Source: Rhizobium jaguaris (lineage in GTDB: Bacteria; Pseudomonadota; Alphaproteobacteria; Rhizobiales; Rhizobiaceae). Taken from it: a stretch of DNA of 64,000 bases. Below, piece after piece: positions 8,482 through 18,491 of the stretch (position 1 is the stretch's first letter; each line of letters opens with the position of its first letter). Under the pieces are notes generated by a model, which made no database searches, was not told where the DNA came from, and saw only the letters and a list, made by a program, of their open reading frames with translations. Location: NCBI RefSeq assembly GCF_003627755.1, contig NZ_CP032694.1:859501-923500 (forward strand), read 5' to 3'. The translations under genes were made by a program, and so were the position numbers.

Positions 8482-9153
8482 ATGATCGTAGTGGTTGATG
8501 AGCGTGAGCTCGTTAAGGACGGCTATACTTCTCTCTTTGGACGCGAGGGCATCCCGTCGACGGGATTCGACCCCCGGGAATTCGGCGAATGGGTCACAAC
8601 TGCTGCGGACGGCGATATCGCCGCGGTCGAAGCATTTCTGATCGGACAGGGACAGCATGTGCACGAATTGCCTCGGGCGATTCGCGACCGCTCGGTGGCC
8701 CCGGTCATTGCCGTCAGTGATCAGCCCTCGTTGGAATCGACGCTGGCGCTCTTCGACTGCGGCGTCGACGATGTCGTGCGTAAGCCGGTACATCCGCGTG
8801 AGATCCTGGCACGGGCGGCTGCGATCCGCCGCAGGCTGAAGGCGATCACCAGCTACACCGACATCGGTCCGATTCGCGTCTTCGCCGATGGCCGTGACCC
8901 GGAGATCAACGGCGATGTCTTCGCCCTGCCACGGCGTGAACGGCGCATCCTGGAATATTTGATTGCCAACCGTGGTCGCCGGGTCACCAAGACGCAGATC
9001 TTCAATGCGATCTATGGCATCTTCGACGAAGAAGTCGAAGAGAACGTCGTCGAAAGCCATATTTCCAAGCTGCGCAAGAAGTTGCGCAAGAAGCTCGGCT
9101 TCGACCCGGTCGATTCCAAGCGCTTCCTTGGCTACTGCATCGATTGGAATTGA
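8482..9153 (+). CDS. rem: Motility regulator Rem (OmpR-like)
   Basis: A transcription factor of 223 residues, the length of S. meliloti Rem, which activates class III flagellar genes during exponential growth. Residues 1-120 have a receiver-like fold, including the [15 protein letters not shown] end with the conserved lysine. The usual phospho-acceptor aspartate on the third strand is not apparent ([11 protein letters not shown] there instead). Residues about 125-220 form an OmpR/PhoB winged helix ([32 protein letters not shown]). GGAGG precedes the ATG at 8482. The gene stands alone between two regulatory gaps, upstream of the flgE-flgK-flgL hook genes. Confidence 0.88.
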   Translation: MIVVVDERELVKDGYTSLFGREGIPSTGFDPREFGEWVTTAADGDIAAVEAFLIGQGQHVHELPRAIRDRSVAPVIAVSDQPSLESTLALFDCGVDDVVRKPVHPREILARAAAIRRRLKAITSYTDIGPIRVFADGRDPEINGDVFALPRRERRILEYLIANRGRRVTKTQIFNAIYGIFDEEVEENVVESHISKLRKKLRKKLGFDPVDSKRFLGYCIDWN

Positions 9154-9443
9154 TGCTTCAATCGGGATTTGGCGTAACGACGCTTGAACCCCGCGTGTAA
9201 TTCCCTCCCCAGAATTCCTCCCAATTCCCCAGGATTATACGCGGGACCGAACATCGATCGCGGTGTTCGGATGCGAAGGTGCGCCGATTCTTGCCGTTAC
9301 TGCGACCCTTGTGCGCTCCTATGGGCGCGTCGCAGCAATCTCCGAAAAGCTGCTTCATGACGATCGGCTTTTCCTCTTTTCAGACAGCTTCACGCAAGGC
9401 CCACTCCCTACTCTCAGCCTTACGAGGAAAACGAGGATTCCAG
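9154..9443 (+). promoter_or_regulatory. rem-flgE intergenic region with inverted repeat
   Basis: A 290-base gap. A 12-bp inverted repeat (CCCGCGTGTAAT at 9190-9201 and ATTATACGCGGG at 9234-9245, one mismatch) flanks a C-rich loop. The rest should hold the flgE promoter. A reading frame from 9279 runs into flgE, but the family start is at 9444, preceded by ACGAGGA. Confidence 0.5.
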
Positions 9444-10703
9444 ATGAGCATTTTCGGCAGCATGAAAACCGCGGTTTCAGGGATGAACGCCCAAGCGAAC
9501 CGTTTGGGCACCGTTTCTGACAACATCGCCAATGCCAACACCACCGGCTACAAGGAAGCGTCGACGAGCTTTTCCTCTCTCGTTCTGCCCTCCTCGGCCG
9601 GCAGCTACAGTTCCGGCGGCGTCGAAACGTCGGTCCACTATGCGATCTCGCAGCAGGGCAACATCTCCTACACGACCTCGAGCAACGACCTCGCAATCCA
9701 GGGCAACGGCTTCTTCGTCGTCCAGAGCTCGTCCGGACAAACGTTTCTGAGCCGCTCCGGCGACTTTTCGCCAGACCCTTCGGGCAACCTTGTGAATTCT
9801 GCCGGTTTCACGCTGATGGGCTATCCTTATGGCTCAGGGGCGCCGTCTGTGGTCGTCAACGGCTTCAGCGGCCTGGTGCCGATCAATGTCAGCCAGAACG
9901 GGGTGACCGCGATTGCGTCGACGACCGGTCACATGGAAGGCAACCTCAATTCCAACGCCGCTATCGCGACCGGTAACTTGCCAGCCTCCAATACGGCACC
10001 GGTAACCGGCGACACGAGCAAGAGCTCGATCACCGGTTATGACCCCCAGGGCAATGCCGTTACCTTCGACGTTTACTACACCAAGACGGCGGACAACACG
10101 TGGGACGTGTCGGTCTACAATCACGCCGATGCGGCTACGGGCGACACTCCGTTCCCTTATGGCGGCGATGGCCTGGTCGGCAGCACCACGCTGACCTTTG
10201 ATGCGAACGGTAAGCAAGACTCGTCTTCAGCCCCTTCCTTCGATATTGCCCTCGGGTCCGGACAAACCATCTCGATGGATTTCTCGGGCTTCACCCAGGT
10301 CGCCACCTCCTTTAACGCAACGGGCAGCATGAACGGCCAGGCTCCCAATCCGGTGACGAGCGTCACGATCGGCAAGGACGGGACGGTCAATGCTGTCTAC
10401 AAGGACAGCTCTACCAAGCCCCTCTACCGTATCCCGCTCGCCACGGTGGCAAGCCCCGACAATCTGACAGTCGAAAGCGGCAATGTCTATTCGGCCAATG
10501 GTAACTCGGGCGTTACGGTTACCGGCTTTCCGCAAACTGGTGGCTTCGGCTACATCCAGTCGGGCGCGCTGGAAGAATCCAACGTCGACCTTGCGACCGA
10601 ACTGACGAACATGATCGAGGCGCAGAAGAGCTACACCGCGAACTCCAAGGTGTTCCAGGCCGGCTCCGAGCTTCTGGACGTTCTCGTCAACCTGCAACGT
10701 TAA
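9444..10703 (+). CDS. flgE: Flagellar hook protein FlgE
   Basis: Hook subunit, 419 residues, exported and assembled into the universal joint. The N-terminal flagellar rod-family signature is MSIFGSMKTAVSGMNAQ with DNIANANTTGYKE. The central FlaE-type region lies around 190-330. The conserved C-terminal helix contains ESNVDLATELTNMIEAQKSY and ends in LLDVLVNLQR. The start at 9444 is fixed by homology and by ACGAGGA seven bases upstream. It is followed after 27 bases by flgK, and the run flgE-flgK-flgL-flaF-flbT-flgD-fliQ is tightly spaced, suggesting one transcript. Confidence 0.95.
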   Translation: MSIFGSMKTAVSGMNAQANRLGTVSDNIANANTTGYKEASTSFSSLVLPSSAGSYSSGGVETSVHYAISQQGNISYTTSSNDLAIQGNGFFVVQSSSGQTFLSRSGDFSPDPSGNLVNSAGFTLMGYPYGSGAPSVVVNGFSGLVPINVSQNGVTAIASTTGHMEGNLNSNAAIATGNLPASNTAPVTGDTSKSSITGYDPQGNAVTFDVYYTKTADNTWDVSVYNHADAATGDTPFPYGGDGLVGSTTLTFDANGKQDSSSAPSFDIALGSGQTISMDFSGFTQVATSFNATGSMNGQAPNPVTSVTIGKDGTVNAVYKDSSTKPLYRIPLATVASPDNLTVESGNVYSANGNSGVTVTGFPQTGGFGYIQSGALEESNVDLATELTNMIEAQKSYTANSKVFQAGSELLDVLVNLQR

Positions 10704-10730
10704 TCAGTACGATAGGGTACCGGGCCAGCC

Positions 10731-12227
10731 ATGTCGCTCACCACAGCACTCAATAACGCGCAAGCGATATTCAACAATACCGGCACGCAGAGCAGTGTCG
10801 TATCGAACAATATCGCCAATGCCGGCAACGCGGATTATACCCGTCGCCAGGCGATGTTGACGACCGACATGACTGGCGCGCAGGTCGTAAAGATCGCCCG
10901 CGCCGACGAGCCTTCCTTGCAGAAAGCGTTCCTGGGCAGCACGTCCGACGATGCTGCTCAGCAACGCCTGCTGAAGGGTTATGAGGATATTCAATCCGGA
11001 ACGATCGGTGGCAACAACAACGAGATCGCGCCGGCCACCTACCTTGCCGCCCTGCAAACGGCAATGCAGACCTATGCCGGTTCGCCGTCCAGCACCACTG
11101 CGGCGCAATCGGCCATCAACGCCGCTCAGGATCTCTCAAACTCGCTGAACAATGCCACCACGGCCGTAAACGGAATACGCACCGACGCCGACAAGGAAAT
11201 CAGCTCGGACGTCGACTCGCTGAACAGCTTGCTGCAGCAGTTCCAGCAGGTGAACGATGCGGTCAAGACCGCGACTGCGACCGCCGGTCCCACGTCCTCT
11301 GCGCTGTCGGATGCGATGGACCAACGCGACGCGGTCCTGAAGCAGATTTCGCAGATCGTCGGCGTCACCACCGTAACACGGCCGAACGGCGACATGGCGC
11401 TCTATACCAGCGGTGGCGCGACACTGTTCGAAACGATACCGCGCCAGGTGACCTTCACGCCGACGAATTCCTACACGGACGGCACCGTCGGCAACAATGT
11501 TTATATCGACGGTGTTGCGCTCGACCCTGGCCAGGGCGCGAACACAACGGCGCAGGGCAGTCTTCAGGCGGCACTTCAGGTCCGCGACGATGTTGCTCCG
11601 ACCTATCAGAAGCAGCTCGATGAGATCGCGCGCGGCCTCGTGACGATGTTTTCGGAGAAGAGCAGCGATCCCAGCAAGCCGACCCTGCCCGGTCTCTTCA
11701 ACTGGAGCGGCGGTACCGTGCCGACCGATTCCACTGCCGTCGCCGGAATGGCCGGTACGATTGCGGTCAATCCGAAGCTGATCACATCACAGGGCGGTGA
11801 TCCCACGCTCCTGCGCGACGGCGGCATTAACAACGACCCTTCAGGCACTCCTCCCGACACGAGCTACACCGTCAATACCAGCGGTGACAGCGGCTACTCC
11901 GACCTGCTTGATTCCTACGTGACCGGCATGGACGCGAAGATGGACTTCGACCCCAATGCGGGCTCGGACACCAACGCCAGCATCATGAACTATGCGTCCG
12001 ATTCCATCGGCTGGCTGGAAGGTCAGCGCAGCTCGGCGAATACCGCAGCGGAAAATACCTCCGCAGCACTGTCGCGTTCATCGGAAGTCTATTCAAACCA
12101 GACCGGCGTCAATCTCGACGAAGAGCTGACCCTGATGATGGACATCGAGCAGTCCTACAAGGCGGGAACGAAGATCTTGAACGCCGTCAACCAGATGCTT
12201 CAATCGGTACTGGATATTGCGAGCTAA
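10731..12227 (+). CDS. flgK: Flagellar hook-associated protein 1 (FlgK)
   Basis: First hook-filament junction protein, 498 residues. The N-terminus MSLTTALNNAQAIFNNTGTQ with SNNIANAGNADYTRRQ is the rod/hook-family motif. The C-terminus QTGVNLDEELTLMMDIEQSY with LNAVNQMLQSVLDIAS is typical of FlgK. The middle is a variable, mainly beta region. At the hook tip it sits on FlgE and accepts FlgL, whose gene begins 3 bases after this stop. The ATG at 10731 matches the family start. Confidence 0.94.
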   Translation: MSLTTALNNAQAIFNNTGTQSSVVSNNIANAGNADYTRRQAMLTTDMTGAQVVKIARADEPSLQKAFLGSTSDDAAQQRLLKGYEDIQSGTIGGNNNEIAPATYLAALQTAMQTYAGSPSSTTAAQSAINAAQDLSNSLNNATTAVNGIRTDADKEISSDVDSLNSLLQQFQQVNDAVKTATATAGPTSSALSDAMDQRDAVLKQISQIVGVTTVTRPNGDMALYTSGGATLFETIPRQVTFTPTNSYTDGTVGNNVYIDGVALDPGQGANTTAQGSLQAALQVRDDVAPTYQKQLDEIARGLVTMFSEKSSDPSKPTLPGLFNWSGGTVPTDSTAVAGMAGTIAVNPKLITSQGGDPTLLRDGGINNDPSGTPPDTSYTVNTSGDSGYSDLLDSYVTGMDAKMDFDPNAGSDTNASIMNYASDSIGWLEGQRSSANTAAENTSAALSRSSEVYSNQTGVNLDEELTLMMDIEQSYKAGTKILNAVNQMLQSVLDIAS

Positions 12228-12230
12228 GCC

Positions 12231-13304
12231 ATGAAACTTTCCTTCATTTCGAGTACGGCCATTCAGAACGCTATGCGCCAGACGATTCGTCAGGCGCAGA
12301 ATGAGATGACGGATTCTTCGACCGAGGCGACGACTGGCGTCTATGCCGATATCGGCGTCGCGTTGGGCGGCAACACCGCGCTCAGCGTCAATCTCACGCG
12401 GGAAGTGACGCGCATCGATTCCCTGATCAGCAGCAACTCGATCGCCGACCAGCGCATGTCGTCATCCCAGACGGCTCTGGGCGACATGACGTCCCAAGCG
12501 CAAAAGCTGATGGATCAACTGGTGGCGCTGCGCGGCAATACCGATGGCAGCAGCCTGTCGCTGACGCAGCAGACGGCAAGCGCGACACTGTCGAGCTTCG
12601 TCTCCGATGCCAATACCATGGTCAACGGCGAATACCTGTTCGCCGGCACCAATACAGACGTGCAGCCGATGAGCGATAATTCGGCGGCGGCGAAGACAAC
12701 GATTCAAAATGACCTGAACACATACGCAGCTTCGCTTTACCCAACTGCGAGCTCACCGTCGGCAGCCGTAAGTCAGCTGACGGGCGCCCAGATGACGGAT
12801 TTCATTACCACCCAGGTCGAGCCGATGTTCACGTCAGGCACCGGTTCGGACGACTGGTCGAACTGGTCGGCTGCTTCGGGTCAGAACATGTCGAGCCGCA
12901 TCAGCAATTCGGAAGTGATCGATTCCTCCACCAATGCCAATGAACCGGGCATGCGCTCTCTGGCGCTCGCAACGACTGTCATCAATTCGTTGATGGATTC
13001 GAGTTTGAACCTGAGCCAGGATGCGTTGAACGCGGTCAACGACCAAGCCACCAGCTATACGCGTCAGGCGATCGACGGGATCAACAATCAGTCGAGCCAG
13101 CTCGGCCTGTCGCAATCGCGTCTCACCGATGCGAACACATCGCTGAACGCACAGAAAGACATCATTAACACTAATATCAGTGATCTTACCGGGGTCGATC
13201 CTTATGCGGCTTCGACCAAGGTCAACAGCCTCCAAACTCAGCTCGAGACAGCCTATACTATCGTCTCTAAGATACAACAACTGAGCCTTGTAAATTACCT
13301 TTGA
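12231..13304 (+). CDS. flgL: Flagellar hook-associated protein 3 (FlgL)
   Basis: Second hook-filament junction protein, 357 residues, related to flagellin. The N-terminal helix is MKLSFISSTAIQNAMRQTIR, followed by a flagellin-like alpha domain with VNGEYLFAGTNTDVQP, a family hallmark. The C-terminal helices resemble flagellin (TQLETAYTIVSKIQQLSLVNYL). It starts 3 bases after flgK and is followed by flaF after 37 bases. Confidence 0.93.
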   Translation: MKLSFISSTAIQNAMRQTIRQAQNEMTDSSTEATTGVYADIGVALGGNTALSVNLTREVTRIDSLISSNSIADQRMSSSQTALGDMTSQAQKLMDQLVALRGNTDGSSLSLTQQTASATLSSFVSDANTMVNGEYLFAGTNTDVQPMSDNSAAAKTTIQNDLNTYAASLYPTASSPSAAVSQLTGAQMTDFITTQVEPMFTSGTGSDDWSNWSAASGQNMSSRISNSEVIDSSTNANEPGMRSLALATTVINSLMDSSLNLSQDALNAVNDQATSYTRQAIDGINNQSSQLGLSQSRLTDANTSLNAQKDIINTNISDLTGVDPYAASTKVNSLQTQLETAYTIVSKIQQLSLVNYL

Positions 13305-13341
13305 TGATCAAAGGGATGTAATGACCAGGAAGGATGCATGA

Positions 13342-13689
13342 ATGTATCAGTTCTCATATGCGGAAGTCATGCAGGATGCAGTGGCCGACGCCAAGGAGCG
13401 AGAACGTCAAGTTCTGGACCGGTCGATAGCTCTTCTCTCCGCGGCTCGTGACAAGGGGAAGTACGGCCGCGAAGCGATCGAGGCGCTGTTCTACACACGA
13501 CGTGTCTGGATCAGCTTCATCGAGGATCTGAAAAGTCCAGAGAACCAACTTAATGTCGAACTGCGTGCCAATCTAATCTCGATCGCAATCTGGATCCTGA
13601 AGGAATGCGACCGGATCCGGAGGCGGCAGTCGGAAAATTATCAAGGCATCATCGATGTCACCACCATCATCAGGGATGGACTTAAATGA
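13342..13689 (+). CDS. flaF: Flagellar biosynthesis regulator FlaF
   Basis: A small cytoplasmic protein of 115 residues, all helical ([20 protein letters not shown]...). FlaF proteins occur with FlbT in alphaproteobacteria and are needed for normal flagellin production or secretion. The stop overlaps the flbT start in an ATGA, so the two are coupled. Length and position match the family. Confidence 0.9.
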   Translation: MYQFSYAEVMQDAVADAKERERQVLDRSIALLSAARDKGKYGREAIEALFYTRRVWISFIEDLKSPENQLNVELRANLISIAIWILKECDRIRRRQSENYQGIIDVTTIIRDGLK

Positions 13690-14135
13690 AAAGTACGCTT
13701 CGCATATCGCTTAAAGCCGGGGAAAGAATTTTTATCAACGGGGCCGTGCTGCGCGTTGACCGCAAGGTTGCCCTGGAATTCCTGAATGATGTGACCTTCC
13801 TGCTCGAGAACCACGTTCTCCAGCCGGAAGATGCGACGACGCCTCTGCGCCAGCTCTATTTCATTGCGCAGATGATCCTTATCAATCCGGAAGGCAAGGA
13901 ACAATCGACGGCGATGTTCCGCAAGTCGATCGTCATGCTGCTCTCATGCTTCCATAATGAGGAAGTGCTGGCTGAGCTGAAGCGCATCGACGGCCTCGTC
14001 GCGACCGGCCGCGCCTTCGACGCGCTGAAGGCGATCCGCGGGCTATATCCGGTCGAGGATAACATCCTGAACAACCAGGAAATGCCGGCTGCGACGATCG
14101 AGCATATTCGCCGGGAGATCGCACCGTGGCGGTAG
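13686..14135 (+). CDS. flbT: Flagellin synthesis repressor FlbT
   Basis: A 149-residue protein. In Caulobacter the family binds flagellin mRNA and adjusts its stability and translation to hook completion. It has the typical start [27 protein letters not shown] and a conserved [12 protein letters not shown] near the end. The ATG overlaps the flaF stop, and its own stop overlaps the GTG start of flgD. It probably couples flagellin output to assembly here. Confidence 0.9.
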   Translation: MKSTLRISLKAGERIFINGAVLRVDRKVALEFLNDVTFLLENHVLQPEDATTPLRQLYFIAQMILINPEGKEQSTAMFRKSIVMLLSCFHNEEVLAELKRIDGLVATGRAFDALKAIRGLYPVEDNILNNQEMPAATIEHIRREIAPWR

Positions 14136-14632
14136 ATCCGGTCAGTCAGATCAACAGCAATAATAGCAGCTCGAGCAGCAGCTCCAGTAGCGCTGCTGCT
14201 GCGCAGCAGAGCGCCAGCCTGAACTACAACGATTTTCTGCAGCTCCTCATCGCCCAGATGAAGACGCAGGACCCGACCAGCCCGATGGATGCCACCCAGC
14301 AGATTTCGCAGCTGGCCAGCTTCTCCCAGGTCGAACAGCAGATCCAGACGAACTCACACCTGGAAACGGTGCTGCAGAACCAATGGATTTCGAATGCGTC
14401 CAATTATATCGGCAAGCAGATCATGAGCGCCGACGGCACGGTGACCGGCACCGTCAAGGAAGTTACCGTCTATTCTGACGGTATCATCGCGCAAACCGAC
14501 GCAGGCGACAAAGTCCTCCTGCAGGCCGGCGTTACGGTTGCTCCCGCTGGCACGACGATTGATAAGCCGTCGTCGACGGATAATAGTAGCAGCAGCGATT
14601 CGTCTGGCACGAACTCAACCAGCGGCTCATGA
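14126..14632 (+). CDS. flgD: Flagellar hook capping protein FlgD
   Basis: Scaffold for hook assembly, 168 residues. The conserved FlgD N-terminal motif is [23 protein letters not shown] followed by [18 protein letters not shown] short C-terminal tudor-like part follows ([20 protein letters not shown]). A serine/alanine-rich stretch near residues 10-30 and an S/D/T-rich tail flank the domain. The GTG start at 14126 is preceded by GGGAG and overlaps the flbT stop by 10 bases. Confidence 0.92.
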   Translation: MAVDPVSQINSNNSSSSSSSSSAAAAQQSASLNYNDFLQLLIAQMKTQDPTSPMDATQQISQLASFSQVEQQIQTNSHLETVLQNQWISNASNYIGKQIMSADGTVTGTVKEVTVYSDGIIAQTDAGDKVLLQAGVTVAPAGTTIDKPSSTDNSSSSDSSGTNSTSGS

Positions 14633-14663
14633 GGAGCCGGCTGAACTAAAGGATGAGGATATC

Positions 14664-14930
14664 ATGAACGAAGCCGACGCATTGGATATCTTCCAGGCGG
14701 CGATCTGGACGGTCCTCGTCTCTTCCGGCCCGGCCGTTCTTGCCGCGATGGTGGTCGGCCTGGTCATCGCCTTGATTCAGGCGTTGACCCAGGTGCAGGA
14801 GGCCACATTGACCTTCGTGCCGAAGATCGTCGCGGTCATGGTAACCATCGGCATCACGGCGCCCTTCGTCGGCTCGCAGATTTCGATCTTCACCAACCTC
14901 GTCTTCTCCCGAATCCAATCGGGGTTCTAG
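14664..14930 (+). CDS. fliQ: Flagellar export gate protein FliQ
   Basis: An 88-residue inner-membrane protein with two hydrophobic hairpin helices (about 13-40 and 50-80) and the family start MNEADALDIFQAAIWTVLV. It is a subunit of the FliPQR export gate. The ATG at 14664 follows AAAGGATGAGG; the longer frame from 14538 is out of family. It ends at a TAG just before a palindromic repeat that separates it from flhA. Confidence 0.93.
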   Translation: MNEADALDIFQAAIWTVLVSSGPAVLAAMVVGLVIALIQALTQVQEATLTFVPKIVAVMVTIGITAPFVGSQISIFTNLVFSRIQSGF

Positions 14931-14931
14931 A

Positions 14932-14976
14932 GCATGTCGCGCAAAAGTGCGCCGCGGTTTTGCGATGACGACATGC
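14932..14976. repeat. Intergenic palindromic element, GCATGTCG/CGACATGC type
   Basis: Nested inverted repeat between fliQ and flhA. The outer arms GCATGTCG and CGACATGC pair perfectly, the inner arms CGCAAAA and TTTTGCG pair perfectly, and the loop is GC-rich. A near-identical copy lies at 17941-17985. Confidence 0.85.
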
Positions 14977-15102
14977 GCAAGTTAAGAGCCTGGCGATCAG
15001 CGCGAGGCCATTCTCGCGCAAGCTTCGCCTCTTAATGATCTGACCGAATAGGGCAAACGGGTCAGCCGCTTGCCCCCTCTCATGAAGAGACGGAACCGGT
15101 CG

Positions 15103-17190
15103 ATGGCGCAACCACCCGCATTAGCACTTCCCAAAGCCAATCCCAGCATTCGTGATATCGGGTTTGCCCTCGGTATCATGGTCATCCTTTGCGTGCTGTT
15201 CCTGCCGATCCCGCCATTCCTCATCGACATGGGTCTGGCCTTTTCGATCGCGCTCTCGGTGCTGATCCTGATGGTGGCGCTGTGGATCAAGAAGCCGCTG
15301 GAATTCTCATCCTTTCCGACCATCCTCCTGATCGCCACCATGACGCGCCTGTCGCTGAACATTGCGACGACGCGCGTCATCCTCTCGCACGGCTATGAGG
15401 GACACGATGCGGCGGGCGGCGTGATTGCGGGTTTCTCCAGCCTGGTGATGTCCGGCGATTTCGTCATCGGTCTGATCGTCTTCATGATCCTGATCACCAT
15501 CAATTTCATCGTCATCACCAAGGGTGCGACGCGCATCGCCGAAGTCGGCGCACGTTTCACTCTCGATGCCATCCCCGGCAAGCAGATGGCGATCGACGCT
15601 GATCTCTCGGCGGGACTGATCGACGAAAAGGAAGCCCAGCGGCGGCGCAAGGAACTGGAGGAGGAAAGCTCCTTCTTCGGCGCGATGGACGGTGCCTCGA
15701 AATTCGTGCGCGGCGATGCCGTCGCCGGCCTGCTCATCACCTGTATCAACATCTTCGGCGGCATCATCATCGGTTATTTCCGCCACGGCATGCAGATCGG
15801 CCAGGCGGCTGACGTCTTCGTCAAGCTTTCGGTCGGTGACGGTCTGGTGTCGCAGATGCCGGCGCTCATCGTCTCGCTCGCTGCCGGCCTTCTCGTTTCG
15901 CGCGGCGGCACCGCCGGCTCCACTGACCAGGCCGTTATCAACCAGTTGAGCGGCTATCCGCGCGCGCTCGCCGTCGCCGCCATCCTCATGGGCATCCTGG
16001 CCATCATGCCGGGCATGCCGTTCATTCCCTTCCTCATTCTCGGCGGTCTGATGGCCGGCGGCGCCTGGTTCATTCCGCGGCAGGTCGAAGCTGAAAACAA
16101 GCTTCGTCGCGACGCTGAGGAAAAGAAGGTGATGCAGACGAAGGAAATGGAGAAGGATTCGGTCAAGTCGGTTCTGACGACCTCGGAAATCGAACTGGCG
16201 CTCGGCAAGATCGTCTCGACCCGGCTGCTCGGAGCGCATCAGGAACTGGCCTTCCGTGTCGGTAAGATGCGCAAGAAGTTCGCGACGCAATACGGTTTCG
16301 TCGTGCCGGAAATCAAGGTGACCGACGACATCGCCATTGCCGACAAATCCTATCAGATCCGCATTCACGGCACGACGGTCGCCTCCAATATTCTACGCGT
16401 CGGCGAAGTGCTCGTCGTCACCGGCTCGGGTCGTAAGCCGACCGTTCCGGGCGACGAGATCCGCGAGCCCGCCTTCGGCATGCCCGCCGTGTCTGTCCTC
16501 GAAGCCTTCACCGAGGATCTGAAGCGCGAAGGCTTCCAGCCGATCGACAATGTCTCCGTCGTGCTGACCCATATGAGCGAAGTGATCCGCAATAACCTGC
16601 CGGCGCTTCTCTCCTATAAGGACGTGAAGATCCTGATCGAGCGCCTCGATCCGGAATACAAGAAGCTCGCCGATGAGATCTGCTCGTCGCATATGTCCTA
16701 CTCCGGCCTGCAGGCGGTGCTGAAGCTCCTGCTTGCCGAGCGCGTGTCGATCCGAAACCTGCATCTCATTCTGGAAGCAGTGGCCGAACTTGCGCCGCAT
16801 GTGCGCAAGACGGAGCAAATTGTCGAACATGTTCGCGTGCGTATGGCGCAGCAGCTCTGCGGCGATCTCGCTGATAATGGCGTGCTGCGTGTTCTCCGCC
16901 TCGGCAGCAAGTGGGATCTCATTTTCCACCAGGCGCTGAAGCGTGACCAGAAGGGCGAGATCGTCGAGTTCGACATCGATCCGCGCAACCTGGAAGAATT
17001 CAGCGAGCAGGCGGGCAAAGTTATCCGTGAATACATGGATCGCGGCTTGCCCTTCGTGCTTGTCACATCGCCGGAAACGCGCTCCTATGTGCGCATGATC
17101 ATCGAACGCCTGTTCGCGACTCTGCCGGTCTTGTCGCATGTGGAATTGGCCAAGGGGATCGAGATCAAGATTCTAGGTTCCATTTCATGA
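15103..17190 (+). CDS. flhA: Flagellar biosynthesis protein FlhA
   Basis: Export-gate protein of 695 residues that uses the proton motive force and docks chaperone-substrate complexes. The N-terminal half (about 15-330) has eight hydrophobic segments and the FHIPEP-family signature [20 protein letters not shown]. The C-terminal half (about 350-695) is the cytosolic domain. The ATG at 15103 follows GAGACGGA at good spacing; TTG 15070 and ATG 15082 are weaker alternatives. The stop overlaps the fliR start in an ATGA. Confidence 0.95.
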   Translation: MAQPPALALPKANPSIRDIGFALGIMVILCVLFLPIPPFLIDMGLAFSIALSVLILMVALWIKKPLEFSSFPTILLIATMTRLSLNIATTRVILSHGYEGHDAAGGVIAGFSSLVMSGDFVIGLIVFMILITINFIVITKGATRIAEVGARFTLDAIPGKQMAIDADLSAGLIDEKEAQRRRKELEEESSFFGAMDGASKFVRGDAVAGLLITCINIFGGIIIGYFRHGMQIGQAADVFVKLSVGDGLVSQMPALIVSLAAGLLVSRGGTAGSTDQAVINQLSGYPRALAVAAILMGILAIMPGMPFIPFLILGGLMAGGAWFIPRQVEAENKLRRDAEEKKVMQTKEMEKDSVKSVLTTSEIELALGKIVSTRLLGAHQELAFRVGKMRKKFATQYGFVVPEIKVTDDIAIADKSYQIRIHGTTVASNILRVGEVLVVTGSGRKPTVPGDEIREPAFGMPAVSVLEAFTEDLKREGFQPIDNVSVVLTHMSEVIRNNLPALLSYKDVKILIERLDPEYKKLADEICSSHMSYSGLQAVLKLLLAERVSIRNLHLILEAVAELAPHVRKTEQIVEHVRVRMAQQLCGDLADNGVLRVLRLGSKWDLIFHQALKRDQKGEIVEFDIDPRNLEEFSEQAGKVIREYMDRGLPFVLVTSPETRSYVRMIIERLFATLPVLSHVELAKGIEIKILGSIS

Positions 17191-17939
17191 TAACAGACCC
17201 CCAGGGCACCATTCTGGCGTTGTTTCTCGCCTTCTGCCGCATCGGCGGCTGCATCATGGTGCTACCGGGGTTTTCGTCAGGCCGGGTGCCGCAGCAGGTT
17301 CGGGTGCTGCTTGCGGCGGCGCTGTCGATGGCAATCCTGCCGCTGCTTTGGAACACCATCTATCCGCAAGTTTCCAAGAGCGGCGTTACCTATATCGGGC
17401 TGATCTTTACCGAAACGGTGATCGGCCTGATGTACGGCATGATGGCGCGGCTTTTTACGCTCGGGCTGCAATTCACCGGCTCGGTCATATCGATGCTGAT
17501 TGGCTTCAATGCGCCGGGTGGCATGGACATCGTCGAAGAGTCGAACGAGACAGCGCTCACCAGTATGATCAGCTTCTGCGGGCTGATGATGCTGTTCATT
17601 TTGGATTTCCACCATTACGTCCTGCAGGCGCTGGTCGATTCCTATTCCGTCATTCCCTTCGGTGGCCATATCGAAGCGCGCGCCTCACTGGTGTCGGTGA
17701 CGGACACGCTGCAGTCCACCTTTTTCATCATGCTGCGGTTGGCGAGCCCCTTTCTGCTCTACGGCTTGATGTTCCAGATTTCGATCGGCTTCATCAACAA
17801 GCTGGCGCCGCAGATCCCGATCTATTTCATCTCCACGCCTTACCAGCTGATGGGCGGCCTGTTCATGCTCTATCTCAGTATCGCGGCCATGATCAGCCAG
17901 TTCTCCGATGCCTTCCTCGGCGTCTTCAATGGGCATTAA
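17187..17939 (+). CDS. fliR: Flagellar export gate protein FliR
   Basis: A 250-residue inner-membrane protein with about six hydrophobic segments and typical FliR features ([20 protein letters not shown] near the start, [16 protein letters not shown] near the end). It forms the export gate with FliP and FliQ. It is translationally coupled to flhA by an ATGA overlap. A palindromic element follows its stop at once. Confidence 0.94.
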   Translation: MITDPQGTILALFLAFCRIGGCIMVLPGFSSGRVPQQVRVLLAAALSMAILPLLWNTIYPQVSKSGVTYIGLIFTETVIGLMYGMMARLFTLGLQFTGSVISMLIGFNAPGGMDIVEESNETALTSMISFCGLMMLFILDFHHYVLQALVDSYSVIPFGGHIEARASLVSVTDTLQSTFFIMLRLASPFLLYGLMFQISIGFINKLAPQIPIYFISTPYQLMGGLFMLYLSIAAMISQFSDAFLGVFNGH

Positions 17940-17940
17940 T

Positions 17941-17985
17941 GCATGTCGCGCAAAAGCGTGTCGCGGTTTTGCGAGAACGACATGC
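17941..17985. repeat. Intergenic palindromic element, second GCATGTCG copy
   Basis: Same nested structure as 14932-14976: outer arms GCATGTCG/CGACATGC, inner arms CGCAAAA/TTTTGCG. It starts one base after the fliR stop. A further short inverted repeat (GCTAAAGCG and GCTTTAGC) follows at about 17997-18040. Confidence 0.85.
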
Positions 17986-18058
17986 AAAAACAAGGAGCTA
18001 AAGCGTGGAAGCGAATCTGAAAGATCGCGACGAGCTTTAGCGGGGCAGGACAAGAGCC

Positions 18059-18478
18059 GTGGCAGAAAAAAGCCGGTCCGAAAAACTGAAGCGCCTCGTC
18101 GCCGTACAGCGCCATCTTGAGCGGATAGCGGAAAACGAACTCGCCGATACGACTCGCCAGCGCAACGAGGTCAGCCAGTCGATGGAAAAGCTGATCGATG
18201 CGATCAGCTCGGCCGATCCTGTGCATATGGCATTTTCGGTCCATTACGCCGAACGTTATGGCCGCCTGACGCTTAAGGATCAGCAGCTTGACGGCATCCA
18301 GAAGCTGATCGAGACGAAGGTGCTGCAAGAGCGCACCAAGGCGGATCGGTTGGAAGAGCATATGAGGGACGCTCGCGAGTTGGAAACGCGCGAGGCAGAC
18401 GACAATGCCGTCTACGACATCATCGATCAGCGCTTCGCAGACGTTACGCCAGCCTCCAGCAAGGTTCAAAAACCATAA
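18059..18478 (+). CDS. FliJ-like coiled-coil export protein
   Basis: A 139-residue, highly charged helical protein (EKLKRLVAVQRHLERIAENELADTTRQ...) with two long helices, the FliJ pattern. FliJ escorts chaperones and links the export ATPase to FlhA. The GTG start at 18059 is preceded by GGGGCAGGA. The first part of its transcript follows the palindromic element after fliR. Assignment rests on coiled-coil pattern, size and location; direct sequence identity to FliJ is expected to be low. Confidence 0.65.
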   Translation: MAEKSRSEKLKRLVAVQRHLERIAENELADTTRQRNEVSQSMEKLIDAISSADPVHMAFSVHYAERYGRLTLKDQQLDGIQKLIETKVLQERTKADRLEEHMRDARELETREADDNAVYDIIDQRFADVTPASSKVQKP

Positions 18479-18491
18479 TCATCACGATCTT

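Noticed and set aside
15307-16368. 353-residue minus-strand reading frame inside flhA
   Set aside because: Antisense shadow of flhA, rich in D, E, H and R as expected from reversed hydrophobic codons.
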